Assembly (NCBI RefSeq): GCF_002688565.1
Contig: NZ_CP024011.1
Location: forward strand, 868,001-932,000
Length of the DNA: 64,000 nucleotides
DNA from: Acinetobacter sp. LoGeW2-3
GTDB taxonomy: Bacteria; Pseudomonadota; Gammaproteobacteria; Pseudomonadales; Moraxellaceae
Direction of reading: 5' to 3'
The notes below the pieces were generated by a model, which saw nothing but the letters and a program-made list of their open reading frames with translations, had not been told where the DNA came from and ran no database searches. This document shows positions 35,891 to 44,744 of the stretch, piece by piece (the stretch's first letter is position 1; every line of letters begins with the position of its first letter). The position numbers were made by a program, and so were the translations under genes.

Positions 35891-37198
35891 TTAATAACCG
35901 AGTTGAGGTGCAACCTCGATATTCGGTTTTAAGCCTTCAAATGGCAATGGCGCACCGAAGATTTCTGCAATCTTCATGGCTGAAGTCACGGCAGATTCCA
36001 GAATTGGCAAGCCATCACATGACCATGAACCACAGTAGAATACCTTACGACCCTGATCCAGATGACGTTGCTGCAATTCTTTGTTTAAAGCCACCGTATG
36101 CGTATCGACCACTGCACGAGTCAGGGTTACAGATGAAATGATTTTCTTCGGATCAATTTCAGTCACCGGACGCCAGGTCTGGAATACCGGAGATTTACCC
36201 ACCAGTGTCGGTTCAACCGCATTCAGCCACACCGTGAACTGCTGACGGGTAAACTTGCGGTCCATCATATAGCTCAGGACTGCCCAATCCTTACGTTTCG
36301 GTGGCATCACGCTGGCATCAGTATGGATCACCAATTGTCCCTGCTCAAACTGGAATTGTTTTAGCAATTCAATATCTGCCGTAAACTGGTCTTTATCAAG
36401 GAATTCCTCGATCTTGTTGGTTGGCGTAGCAACAATCACACGGTCGAATAACTTGGAGTAACCAGCGGCATTTTCTACGCGAACCTGATCGCCCTGCTGT
36501 TGTACCAACGTGGTTGCGGCCCCACTCACGATCTCGATGCCTTCAATCAGTTTATCCACCAGTGCCGGTGTACCGCCCTGCATACGTAATAATGCATCGC
36601 CATCAGTTAGCTGACGCAGGAAAATCAATAAAGGTTTAGCTGGCCATTCGCCAATGGTTTTCGGGTTACAGGTACAAATGGTATACAGCACCGGCATCAC
36701 CGCACCATGCCAGAATACTTCTTCAATATCATTTCGATTGATAAATTCTGCCAGGCTGAGGTCCTGATTTTTAGATTTAAAAAATTTGTTTAAGGCTGTT
36801 TTTAGTTGTAATAGGCCTTTTACCAGACGCCAGCCATACTGTTGTAGGCCTTTGCGGTTATTAATAATCGGGAAATTCCCAATCCGACTGCGTGACGTGG
36901 TCAGCCAGGTTTCAGTCTTGTCCTCAAATAACCAGCTGCACGCCATATAAGTGCGTACTGGATAGGTCTTGATCCCCAGATGTGTCGCAAGGCTTAGGGT
37001 ATTTTTCCACAAGTACGGATTCATCACACGCAAAGGGGCATCAATCAAGCCGCCTTCAAATTCCAGGCTGTGACTGTCCATGCCGCGCCCTTGTAGCGCT
37101 TCAAAAATAGTGATGTGATGTCCTGCATCTTGAAGAATTCTGGCGGTAGCCAGTCCGGCCATGCCACTACCAATTACTGCGATATCCAAACCGATCAT
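35891..37198 (-). CDS. FAD-dependent NAD(P)-binding oxidoreductase (amine oxidase fold)
   Basis: 435 residues. The N-terminal dinucleotide motif is IAVIGSGMAGLATARIL, followed by FEALQGRGMDSHSLEFEGGLIDAPLR; the C-terminal FAD site is KVFYCGSWSCDGLPILESAVTSAMKIAE. It resembles the COG2907 group of predicted FAD proteins that often sit near cyclopropane-fatty-acid synthase-like genes. Together with the adjoining methyltransferase it may modify lipid or another hydrophobic substrate; this is inference. Confidence 0.82.
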   Translation of the reverse strand: MIGLDIAVIGSGMAGLATARILQDAGHHITIFEALQGRGMDSHSLEFEGGLIDAPLRVMNPYLWKNTLSLATHLGIKTYPVRTYMACSWLFEDKTETWLTTSRSRIGNFPIINNRKGLQQYGWRLVKGLLQLKTALNKFFKSKNQDLSLAEFINRNDIEEVFWHGAVMPVLYTICTCNPKTIGEWPAKPLLIFLRQLTDGDALLRMQGGTPALVDKLIEGIEIVSGAATTLVQQQGDQVRVENAAGYSKLFDRVIVATPTNKIEEFLDKDQFTADIELLKQFQFEQGQLVIHTDASVMPPKRKDWAVLSYMMDRKFTRQQFTVWLNAVEPTLVGKSPVFQTWRPVTEIDPKKIISSVTLTRAVVDTHTVALNKELQQRHLDQGRKVFYCGSWSCDGLPILESAVTSAMKIAEIFGAPLPFEGLKPNIEVAPQLGY

Positions 37199-37439
37199 CC
37201 GTTATTGAGAAACTTTTAGAAATTATGTACCAAGCCTGCGCCAATTCGGCTATTAAAATCTTCCAGATTGCATTTTTTTCGGATGAGCTAAAGGTCTTGA
37301 AAATTCATAATTTTTTACATTTTTAATATAAAAAATTAACACTGTTTAAATTTATGCTTTTATTGATATTTTTTGTATTTTTAAAAAATTTTTCCTTTAA
37401 AAACAATATATTTAAATTAACCAATTTTTTAACTTCTGT

Positions 37440-37468
37440 TTTACAAAAGATACAATAAGGGCTATAAT
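37440..37468 (+). promoter_or_regulatory. orphan sigma70-type promoter
   Basis: TTTACA (37440-37445), 17 bases, TATAAT (37463-37468): a near-consensus promoter with no gene downstream on this strand, only the terminator at 37568-37601. Confidence 0.65.
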
Positions 37469-37474
37469 TTGCTG

Positions 37475-37601
37475 CATAACAAAATGATAACTTCGTCACA
37501 CTCCAAAGTGATGAATTTATTAAAAAAATATTATAATCAGAAGAACTTACAGCGCATAACGATATAAGAAGCCTCTGCAGTGCAGAGGCTTCTTTCTTTT
37601 T
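37475..37601 (+). ncRNA. candidate small RNA, about 125 nt
   Basis: Predicted from the promoter at 37440-37468 to the terminator GAAGCCTC/GAGGCTTC (37568-37592), followed by TTTCTTTTT. An internal CGTCACACTCCAAAGTGATG region could form a hairpin (TCAC/GTGA). No open frame of note is inside. The same hairpin can serve as the pirin terminator on the other strand. Confidence 0.5.
37568..37601. terminator. long-stem hairpin, shared by the candidate RNA and pirin
   Basis: GAAGCCTCTGCA and TGCAGAGGCTTC form almost one continuous palindrome. The plus side has a T-rich tail; the pirin stop is 22 bases away on the minus strand. Confidence 0.8.
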
Positions 37602-37613
37602 AGACTGACATTT

Positions 37614-38492
37614 TTATTCAGTAGTTACAGGAATCTCACCAAATTTGCCATTATTAAAATCCTGGAAGGCTTGGACAATTTCTTCCTTGCTGTTCATCAC
37701 AAATGGACCATACCCTTGAATTGGTTCATTCAGTGGTTCACCAGTTAAGACCAAGAATCTTGTGTCCTGATAGGCCTGTAACTGGATAGCAGGATCGCCA
37801 TCACGAGCAAACATCACAATGGAACTGTCTAGCACTTTCTGTGTGCCATTCACTAGCAGATCGCCACTTAGCACCACCAACAGCGCATTATGACCAGCAG
37901 GCACATGCAATATGGTTTCATACTCAGCCTTGAGTTCACCATCCCAGACATTCACCGGACTAAAGGTATGTGCAGGGCCATGATGACCGCCAAATTCACC
38001 AGCAATCACCCGGATATGGCCTGCACCTTCATCCATTTCAATCCGGGGAATATCGGCTGCAGTTAATGCCTGATAGCGTGGTGTGGTCATTTTGTCTTTG
38101 GCTGGCAAATTCACCCAAAGCTGTACCATTTCAAACAGACCACCATTTTGAGCAAAGTCTGGAGAATGAAACTCTTCATGCACCACACCTGCACCTGCAG
38201 TCATCCACTGCACATCACCAGCCTGAATGGTATCGCCACCACCACCAGAGTCTTTGTGGGTCACTTCACCCTGATAGGCAATGGTCACGGTTTCAAAGCC
38301 GCGGTGCGGATGTGAACCCACGCCATGCTGGACAGTGGTCGGATCAAAATGATACGGCGCTGCATAGTCCAGTAACAGGAACGGACTGATGGCCTGACCA
38401 AGACGGTCATAGGAAAACAAATTTTTCACCGGGAAGCCGTCACCGACCCAGTGCATGTTTTGATTGCTGTAAACACCAATAACTTTTTTCAT
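37614..38492 (-). CDS. pirin family protein
   Basis: 292 residues with two cupin domains. The N-terminal metal-binding region reads HPHRGFETVTIAYQGEVTHKDS and then MTAGAGVVHEE, the pirin signature. AGGAGT is 6 bases before the ATG. Some bacterial pirins are quercetinases or act on redox enzymes; the role here cannot be told. It is divergent from ycaC, and a LysR regulator follows ycaC. Confidence 0.9.
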   Translation of the reverse strand: MKKVIGVYSNQNMHWVGDGFPVKNLFSYDRLGQAISPFLLLDYAAPYHFDPTTVQHGVGSHPHRGFETVTIAYQGEVTHKDSGGGGDTIQAGDVQWMTAGAGVVHEEFHSPDFAQNGGLFEMVQLWVNLPAKDKMTTPRYQALTAADIPRIEMDEGAGHIRVIAGEFGGHHGPAHTFSPVNVWDGELKAEYETILHVPAGHNALLVVLSGDLLVNGTQKVLDSSIVMFARDGDPAIQLQAYQDTRFLVLTGEPLNEPIQGYGPFVMNSKEEIVQAFQDFNNGKFGEIPVTTE

Positions 38493-38791
38493 CTTTTTAC
38501 TCCTATACGCAATAGGATGAACATGCAGCCATTGTATGCTTTGCAGGCAGTTCTCGATACTAGGTTATTGAAATGCAGTATCCCAAATATAAGACAATTC
38601 TCACTTTAAAATTTCTTATTCATCACCAATAAATTTAAATTTTTGCTGTAAATTTCAAATTATCCTATTTTCAAGATTAACTGTCCCAGAATTTGGACTT
38701 AATTTGTCCTATTTTTATCTCTACCATGCAATCACAGCATGTCGCCGACCGGCTGATGTGCTCTCCAGATTTCATCATGAGGAAAATAAAA

Positions 38792-39418
38792 ATGGCAAGA
38801 CCCTATGTTCGTTTAGACAAGGACAACGCAGCAGTATTGTTGGTCGACCACCAAGCTGGCCTATTGTCACTGGTACGTGATATTGACCCGGACAAATTCA
38901 AGAACAATGTGCTGGCACTGGCTGCAGCGGCAAAATATTTCAATCTGCCAACGATTCTGACGACCAGTTTTGAACAGGGGCCAAATGGTCCACTCGTGCC
39001 TGAATTAAAAGAAATGTTCCCGGATGCACCTTATATTGCCCGTCCTGGTCAAATTAATGCCTGGGATAATGAAGACTTTGTTAAAGCAGTAAAAGCCACA
39101 GGTAAAAAGCAGCTGATTATTGCTGGTGTCGTGACTGAAGTTTGTGTGGCTTTCCCTGCTCTGTCTGCACTGGAAGAAGAGTTTGACGTGTTCGTAGTGA
39201 CTGATGCTTCCGGTACCTTTAACCATCTGACCCGTGATTCGGCATGGAATCGCATGTCACAGGCTGGCGCACAACTGATGACCTGGTTTGGCTTAGCATG
39301 TGAATTACACCGCGACTGGCGCAATGATATAGAAGGCTTGGGCACCCTGTTCAGTAACCATATCCCTGACTACCGCAACCTGATCAATAGCTATAACCAG
39401 AACACGGCACAGAAATAA
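38792..39418 (+). CDS. ycaC: isochorismatase-fold hydrolase, YcaC type
   Basis: 208 residues from the ATG at 38792 (MARPYVRLDKDNAAVLLVDHQ), with AGGA upstream; a longer frame from 38693 has no support. Asp19 is in LLVDHQ and the nucleophile Cys118 in VVTEVCVAF. The length and nearly every motif fit YcaC-type cysteine hydrolases, which form ring-shaped oligomers; the natural substrate is unknown. It is divergent from pirin and followed by a LysR regulator. Confidence 0.92.
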   Translation: MARPYVRLDKDNAAVLLVDHQAGLLSLVRDIDPDKFKNNVLALAAAAKYFNLPTILTTSFEQGPNGPLVPELKEMFPDAPYIARPGQINAWDNEDFVKAVKATGKKQLIIAGVVTEVCVAFPALSALEEEFDVFVVTDASGTFNHLTRDSAWNRMSQAGAQLMTWFGLACELHRDWRNDIEGLGTLFSNHIPDYRNLINSYNQNTAQK

Positions 39419-39436
39419 TCTGCTACAACTTAAATC

Positions 39437-39458
39437 AGCGGCCTAAGGGTCGCTTTTT
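39437..39458 (+). terminator. terminator of ycaC
   Basis: AGCGGCC-TAAG-GGTCGCT followed by TTTTT, 18 bases after the stop. Confidence 0.75.
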
Positions 39459-39558
39459 AGTATAAAAATCAAATGAGATTTTGCTAGAAAATATATAGCC
39501 CAAGACGGATTTCCCCTATGATGGGAATAGCATACGCGCAGGGCGATTGAGGTGAAGC

Positions 39559-40482
39559 GTGCATTCTTTTGATGACTATTATTATTTCTACCTAGTGGTA
39601 AAGCATGGTGGTTTTAGCGCGGCCAGTGACGCCTCTGGCATTACCAAGTCCAAACTCAGTCGTCGTATTCTGGAACTGGAGGCACGTTTTAACGTTACCC
39701 TGATCCAGCGTTCGACCCGACATTTTAAAGTAACACCACTTGGTCAGGAATTTTATCAGGAATGTGAAAAGCTGATTCAGCAGGTGGAATGTGCTCACAG
39801 CGTTCTGCTTAAACAAAAAAGTGAACCACAAGGTCTGGTCAAGCTCAGCTGTCCTTCAGTGATGATGCGTTTCCAGATTCGCCAGTTGCTGAATGAATTC
39901 CTCAAAGCCTATCCGCAAGTACAGGTCGAAATGGAAATCACCAGCCGCCGTGTCGATGTGCTGCATGATGATATTGACCTTGCCATCCGTACCAACTTTG
40001 AAGCCAATGAAGATTCCAGCATCGTGGTCCGCGATGTGATTAAAACCACGCATTGTCTGGTCGCCAGTCCTGAATTATTAAAAGGCCGAACACTGGATTA
40101 TCCGACTGAGATTAATGATTTCCCGACCATCGTTCTTGGTACCCAGAGAAATCATTACCAATGGTATCTGCATCGTACCGATAGCAATGAGCAAATAGAC
40201 ATTACGCTCGAACCACGGATCAAGAGTAATGATCTGGCAGGTGTCTATTATTCTGCACTAGATGGACTCGGTATTGCTGATCTACCCTATTTAACCGTAG
40301 AAGATGACCTAAAAACAGGGAAGCTGATTCATCTATTACCGGAATGGTGTTCCAATGTAGGTACTGTCCAACTGGTCTATGCTTCACGTAAAGGCCAGCG
40401 TCTGGTCATGGAAAAATTGATTGAGCATCTGGTTGAAGGCTTGCGTTCTGCAGCCGAAGGTCATAAGGGCTATACCATTTAA
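39559..40482 (+). CDS. LysR family transcriptional regulator
   Basis: 307 residues with a GTG start (GAGGTGA 4 bases upstream). The winged HTH is in FYLVVKHGGFSAASDASGITKSKLSRRILELEARF; the substrate-binding domain follows with GLVKLSCPSVMMRF and DLAIRTNFEANEDSS. It belongs to the group close to AaeR/DsdC-like LTTRs that act on nearby operons. Its likely targets are ycaC and pirin, which lie just upstream; this is inferred from position only. Confidence 0.88.
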   Translation: MHSFDDYYYFYLVVKHGGFSAASDASGITKSKLSRRILELEARFNVTLIQRSTRHFKVTPLGQEFYQECEKLIQQVECAHSVLLKQKSEPQGLVKLSCPSVMMRFQIRQLLNEFLKAYPQVQVEMEITSRRVDVLHDDIDLAIRTNFEANEDSSIVVRDVIKTTHCLVASPELLKGRTLDYPTEINDFPTIVLGTQRNHYQWYLHRTDSNEQIDITLEPRIKSNDLAGVYYSALDGLGIADLPYLTVEDDLKTGKLIHLLPEWCSNVGTVQLVYASRKGQRLVMEKLIEHLVEGLRSAAEGHKGYTI

Positions 40483-40513
40483 ATCATTATTTTATTTTCA
40501 GTAGGCAATAAAA

Positions 40514-40542
40514 AATCCAGCACTGAGGGCTGGATTTTTTTA
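40514..40542. terminator. bidirectional terminator between lysR and ahpC
   Basis: AATCCAGC/GCTGGATT stem with A and T tracts on both sides, between convergent genes. Confidence 0.9.
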
Positions 40543-40564
40543 ATTGCGATAAAGATTTATTGAA

Positions 40565-41128
40565 TTAGATTTTACCGACCAGGTCGATTGAAGGAGCAAG
40601 CGTTGCTTCGCCTTCTTTCCATTTTGCAGGACATACTTCACCTGGGTGAGCGTGTACATATTGCGCTGCTTTTACTTTACGAAGCAGTTCTTGTGCGTCA
40701 CGACCGATACCACCCGCGTTGATTTCAACGATCTGGATTTTACCATCTGGATCAATCACGAAAGTACCACGGTCAGCCAGACCATCAGCTTCGATCAGTA
40801 CTTCAAAGTTTTTCGCCAGCGTCCAAGTTGGATCGCCGATCATTGGGTACTGGATTTTACCAATCACGTCAGACGTATCGTGCCAAGCTTTGTGCGTAAA
40901 ATGCGTGTCTGTAGATACAGAGTAAATTTCTACGCCCATTTTCTGGAATTCAGCATATTGATCAGCAAGATCGCCTAATTCTGTTGGACAAACAAAAGTG
41001 AAGTCAGCAGGATAGAAGAATACAACAGACCATTTGCCTTTCATGTCCTGTTCAGACACTTCAACGAATTGACCGTTGTGGTAAGCAGTTGCATTAAATG
41101 GCTTAACTTCAGTATTGATTAAACTCAT
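40565..41128 (-). CDS. ahpC: alkyl hydroperoxide reductase subunit C (2-Cys peroxiredoxin)
   Basis: 187 residues from the ATG at 41128 ([19 protein letters not shown]), the usual AhpC length and start; an 18-residue extension is rejected. The peroxidatic Cys is in [12 protein letters not shown], the resolving Cys in [13 protein letters not shown]. AhpC reduces hydrogen peroxide and organic peroxides and is recycled by AhpF. AGGAAAAG lies before the start. ahpF is not in this window. Confidence 0.95.
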   Translation of the reverse strand: MSLINTEVKPFNATAYHNGQFVEVSEQDMKGKWSVVFFYPADFTFVCPTELGDLADQYAEFQKMGVEIYSVSTDTHFTHKAWHDTSDVIGKIQYPMIGDPTWTLAKNFEVLIEADGLADRGTFVIDPDGKIQIVEINAGGIGRDAQELLRKVKAAQYVHAHPGEVCPAKWKEGEATLAPSIDLVGKI

Positions 41129-41293
41129 GTGACTTTTCCTATCAGTTCGTGGGAATTCATTCGATGAACTAAGAATACGCAAAAACTATAAATAGGTAAA
41201 ACCGTAACTTTTTATAAAAACTATCGGTTTTTTAGATTTAATAATTCTATTAACTTTCTGCTTATCATCTTTTATCTCGATTCAGGAAGATGT

Positions 41294-41908
41294 TTACTGA
41301 GAAAAATGCTGTAGAGAATCCCAAACTGATTGTGCCAAAGCAGACGTATGCTGTTGCGGGGAATCTTTGACTCGACTGGCAAGCCAGGCACGGCAATAAC
41401 TTTCTGTTGCGCCAATGACCAAAGAAGTCAGCAAAGCAGGTGGAACCGCTTGCAGACGGGCTGCATCTGGCTGCTGAGCCATCCATTTCTTTAGATCCTG
41501 ATTACGCTGGCGAGTCTGCTGTTCCAGATTTTGACGCAGCTCAGAGGTGTGCACCACATGATGGGCAGCATAGAGAAAACGGGCAAAATCTGGATAACTG
41601 ATCACCCAGTCAATATAACTTCGGATAATGGCATGAATGCCCTGTTCGGCACTTTTCGCTCGGGATAAAGCCTGTAAACGTCGGCTGGACTGATCTTTTA
41701 AAGCTGCCAAATAGAGTGCAGCAACGATTCCATCCTTGTGATGAAAATGATGGTAGATTGCACCGACACTGGTTTCTGCCCGATCCCGGATCATTTCAAT
41801 CGTCGTCGCGGCTATGCCACTGTGTAAAAATTCCTGTAATGCGCAATTTAGAATTTGACGTTTTAAGGCCGCTCGCCTTCCTGGATAACTCCCTTCCAAT
41901 ACATCCAT
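41294..41908 (-). CDS. TetR/AcrR family transcriptional regulator
   Basis: About 204 residues. The N-terminal HTH reads ALQEFLHSGIAATTIEMIRDRAETSVGAIYHHFHHKDG, typical for TetR. The C-terminal helical domain should bind a ligand, perhaps an acyl-CoA or fatty acid given the neighbour. Start candidates are ATG 41908, ATG 41917 and TTG 41926; GGGGAG is best spaced for 41908. It is divergent from a DUF4442 thioesterase-like gene, with a palindromic operator between them. Confidence 0.87.
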   Translation of the reverse strand: MDVLEGSYPGRRAALKRQILNCALQEFLHSGIAATTIEMIRDRAETSVGAIYHHFHHKDGIVAALYLAALKDQSSRRLQALSRAKSAEQGIHAIIRSYIDWVISYPDFARFLYAAHHVVHTSELRQNLEQQTRQRNQDLKKWMAQQPDAARLQAVPPALLTSLVIGATESYCRAWLASRVKDSPQQHTSALAQSVWDSLQHFSQ

Positions 41909-41974
41909 CCCTTGCATTCTCCCCAATGTGCTCGGTGGTGTTGATCATTAACTTCCCTATTTTAAACACATTTC

Positions 41975-42003
41975 TTGTGAGTCCTGCCAATACAGAATAT
42001 TAT
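41975..42003 (+). promoter_or_regulatory. promoter of the DUF4442 gene
   Basis: TTGTGA (41975-41980), 17 bases, TATTAT (41998-42003). The -10 box lies inside the palindrome at 41992-42008, so a bound repressor would block it. Confidence 0.6.
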
Positions 42004-42008
42004 TCTGT
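41992..42008. promoter_or_regulatory. probable TetR operator
   Basis: ACAGAATATTATTCTGT is a perfect 8+1+8 palindrome located between the divergent TetR and DUF4442 genes and overlapping the predicted -10 box. The size and place are those of a TetR-type operator. Confidence 0.7.
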
Positions 42009-42053
42009 TTGAGGATCTTATTATTATTCACCTCTTACGCAGGAATAGCGATC

Positions 42054-42539
42054 ATGAGCCAAGCGCTTAAAATATGGAAAAGCTTTCAAAAAAAGCCAGG
42101 TGGCAAATATATATTTTCCAGACTACTTTGCATAAAAATACCTTATTTCAGCAGTATTTCCCCCCTGCTCGAAACACTTGCACCCGATTACTGCGAAGTG
42201 AGCATGAAAAAACATAATGCTGTACTCAACCATCTAGATACAGTCCATGCAATTGCCATATGCAATCTGGCTGAACTGGCAGCAGGCACCATGACCGATG
42301 CCAGTGTTCCCAAAACCCACTCCTGGATTCTTAAAGGTATGCAGGTTGAATATCTTAAAAAAGCGACCACAGATTTAAGGGCAATTGCCACACCAGCAGA
42401 CTTAAATATTCAATGGGATGAAATCACTGAATATCAGGTCAATGTTGAGGTTCTGGATATGGCACAAGATATCGTATGCCATGCCTTCATCACGATGCGG
42501 GTCTCTCCTAAAAAGAAGAAAACAAATAAACAGGCTTAA
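42054..42539 (+). CDS. DUF4442 hotdog-fold (thioesterase-like) protein
   Basis: 161 residues from the ATG at 42054 (MSQALKIWKSFQKKPGG), with AGGAA 10 bases upstream. The hotdog core shows in HNAVLNHLDTVHAIAICNLAELAAGTMTDAS and later beta strands. DUF4442 proteins resemble PaaI-type thioesterases, but the catalytic residues are not certain. It is controlled most likely by the divergent TetR regulator. Possible role: acyl-CoA or fatty acid handling. Confidence 0.78.
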   Translation: MSQALKIWKSFQKKPGGKYIFSRLLCIKIPYFSSISPLLETLAPDYCEVSMKKHNAVLNHLDTVHAIAICNLAELAAGTMTDASVPKTHSWILKGMQVEYLKKATTDLRAIATPADLNIQWDEITEYQVNVEVLDMAQDIVCHAFITMRVSPKKKKTNKQA

Positions 42540-42541
42540 AA

Positions 42542-42566
42542 AAACCCGCCAGATGGCGGGTTTTTA
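42542..42566 (+). terminator. terminator of the DUF4442 gene
   Basis: AAACCCGCC-AGAT-GGCGGGTTT followed by T residues, directly after the stop. Confidence 0.92.
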
Positions 42567-42593
42567 ATAATGATCTTCCGTTTTAAGTTTTAA

Positions 42594-43175
42594 TTAAAAT
42601 GGTAGGTCGTCATCTAGATCTGCTGCTGGCGCTGCAACTGGTGCTGGCGCTGCTTTCGGTGCAAAACCACCTGGGTTGTTGCCATAGCCACCACCTGCAG
42701 GTGCATTATTGAAGCCACCTTGTTGTGGTGCGTTATAACCTTGTTGACCGCCCTGGTTATTATTGCCATAGCCGCCTTGGTTATTGTTAAAACGTGGCTG
42801 TGCAAAACCACCATTATCAGATTGTTCGCCACCTTGTGGACGACCTGAATCTAGCATTTGCATCTGCTCACCACGGATTTCTGTAGTGTAACGCTCTTGA
42901 CCGCTTTGATCTGTCCACTGACGGGTACGTAGTGAACCTTCGATATATACTTTAGAACCTTTACGCAGATACTGCTGTGCAATTTCACCTAAACGGTTAT
43001 GCAGCACAATGCGGTGCCATTCGGTTTGCTCTTTACGCTCACCAGTGCTCTTATCTGTCCAAGAATCACTTGTTGCGATAGAGAATTGAGTAAGAGAACC
43101 CCCATTAGGGAAAGTTTTTGTTTCAGGATCTCGACCTAAAGTACCAACTAAAATAACCTTATTTACACCACGCAT
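42594..43175 (-). CDS. ssb: single-stranded DNA-binding protein
   Basis: 193 residues. The OB-fold is at residues 1-110 ([50 protein letters not shown]). A Gly/Asn/Gln-rich linker (about 120-180) leads to the acidic tip DDDLPF, which docks repair and replication proteins. SSB protects single-stranded DNA in replication, recombination and repair. It is 51 bp downstream of the MFS gene on the same strand. uvrA is 3.2 kb away, on the other strand. Confidence 0.96.
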   Translation of the reverse strand: MRGVNKVILVGTLGRDPETKTFPNGGSLTQFSIATSDSWTDKSTGERKEQTEWHRIVLHNRLGEIAQQYLRKGSKVYIEGSLRTRQWTDQSGQERYTTEIRGEQMQMLDSGRPQGGEQSDNGGFAQPRFNNNQGGYGNNNQGGQQGYNAPQQGGFNNAPAGGGYGNNPGGFAPKAAPAPVAAPAADLDDDLPF

Positions 43176-43226
43176 GAGACCTATACTTCCTATTTGTTTC
43201 TATATTTTACTTTATAAGAGTTATGC

Positions 43227-44591
43227 TTAAATGGCTACCTCTTTACCCAACAAGTGCGTTAATTGTTGTCGCGCAGTATCATTAATCTGCTGTTTATCAA
43301 CCTTGACGTAGGCCACTTGCTGTTCCGGCATCACCACGACTTCTTCAATACCATGAATGGATAAAAGCTGTGAAGTCCATTCATCTGTTTGTCTATTTTC
43401 AGGCAGGCTTAGCACCAGAGACGAAAGATAGCGCGGCTGAGCCAGCCCAAAACTGATGAGCAGCCAAATTATAGCAATCGCGGTCAGAATACTCCAACCC
43501 ATGGACGTGTCATTCAGCAACAAAAGTTGTCCACCCACTGTACCCCCAAAAAAGGCACCGAGGAACTGGCTGCTGGCATTGACGCCCATGGCTGTGGCCT
43601 TGGACTGAATCGGTGCAACTTTGGACAACCATGATGGCAACAATGCTTCCATGACGTTAAAGGCAATGAAGAAGATACCTAAGCCAATCAATAGAATATA
43701 TTTCGATTCAAAACCAAAAATCAGCACCAATAAGCCAATGATAATTCCCGCAATTGCGGTGAGGAAAATGCCACGCATTTTGCGGTATTTTTCCGCCAGA
43801 ATAATACTTGGAAAGGCAAAGAACAGGCTAATCACCAGCAGCGGCAAATAGACCCAGCCATGACTGGCTAAAGGAATATCTGCGAACTCGATCAACTGGG
43901 ATGGCACATAGATAAACATTGCCGTTAATAGCAGATGCAGACTGAAAACTGACACATGCAGGCGATTCAGATCGCCCATTTTCAGTACCTGTTTCAGCTG
44001 GGTCAGATAGCCTTGCTGAAAGTTACGATGGTGACGGGTCACTTTTGGAACCAGTAGCAACATTGCAATTGCCGCCAGACCCATCACCGTGGTTACCCAG
44101 AATAAACCTGAAATACCCACCAGACCCGTTAGCCAAGGCCCCAAAGTAAATGCCACCACAAAAGATAAACCGATACTCATACCCATGGTCGCCATGGCTT
44201 TCATCCGGTTTTCTTCACGAGTTACATCGGCCAGCAATGCCATCACCACTGCAGAAACAGCACCACCACCGGCAATGGCACGACCGATAATCACGCCATA
44301 GATCGTTTCTGACATGGCGGCAATTGCGCCACCCAGTGCGAAAAGCAATAACCCGATGACCACCAGTGGCTTACGGCTAAAACGGTCCGCGATCAGGCTA
44401 AATGGAATCTGTAAAATGGCCTGTGTCAGACCATAGACACCAACGGCCAGGCCAATGAGTGCCGGCGTAGCATATTCATATGACTGCCCTGCAACCGAAA
44501 ATACAGGAATAATCATAAACAACCCCAGCATACGCAGTGCAAAAATACTGCTAAGTGCAAAGGTTGAGCGACGTTCTAAGGCATTCATCAT
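43227..44591 (-). CDS. MFS transporter, YajR-like with C-terminal cytosolic domain
   Basis: 454 residues with twelve membrane helices. The MFS loop motif is in ADRFSRKPLVVIGLLLF. After the last helix (about 380) comes a soluble ferredoxin-like tail of about 65 residues (LLSIHGIEEVVVMPEQQVAYVKVDKQ), the mark of YajR-type transporters, and the total length equals E. coli YajR. The substrate is unknown; proton-driven export is expected. Either of two adjacent ATG codons could be the start. Confidence 0.85.
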   Translation of the reverse strand: MMNALERRSTFALSSIFALRMLGLFMIIPVFSVAGQSYEYATPALIGLAVGVYGLTQAILQIPFSLIADRFSRKPLVVIGLLLFALGGAIAAMSETIYGVIIGRAIAGGGAVSAVVMALLADVTREENRMKAMATMGMSIGLSFVVAFTLGPWLTGLVGISGLFWVTTVMGLAAIAMLLLVPKVTRHHRNFQQGYLTQLKQVLKMGDLNRLHVSVFSLHLLLTAMFIYVPSQLIEFADIPLASHGWVYLPLLVISLFFAFPSIILAEKYRKMRGIFLTAIAGIIIGLLVLIFGFESKYILLIGLGIFFIAFNVMEALLPSWLSKVAPIQSKATAMGVNASSQFLGAFFGGTVGGQLLLLNDTSMGWSILTAIAIIWLLISFGLAQPRYLSSLVLSLPENRQTDEWTSQLLSIHGIEEVVVMPEQQVAYVKVDKQQINDTARQQLTHLLGKEVAI

Positions 44592-44698
44592 AAATTATGG
44601 CAGTTCAATTGGTGGATCTTCAGGCGAAGATTATAGGACATTCAGCCGGGTTGGATGCAGGAATTTTATTTGAAATAAAGATGATGCTGATCTGAAAA

Positions 44699-44727
44699 TA
44701 AAAAAGCGCAGCCCGAGCCACGCTTTT
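44699..44727 (-). terminator. weak terminator of the DUF475 gene
   Basis: AAAGCG/CGCTTT arms with a GC-rich loop; on the minus strand a T run follows. Confidence 0.5.
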
Positions 44728-44744
44728 AATCAACTACAGACGTG

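Larger units (their letters stand above)
37199..37613. other. AT-rich intergenic region with a candidate small RNA
   Basis: 415 bases with no gene. The first 240 bases are very AT-rich with T and A tracts. The rest holds a near-consensus promoter and a long-stem terminator, given as separate entries. Confidence 0.65.

Noticed and set aside
38081..38389. Plus-strand open frame opposite pirin
   Set aside because: Pirin motifs on the minus strand are clear, and this frame has the His/Gln/Ser-rich look of an antisense shadow.
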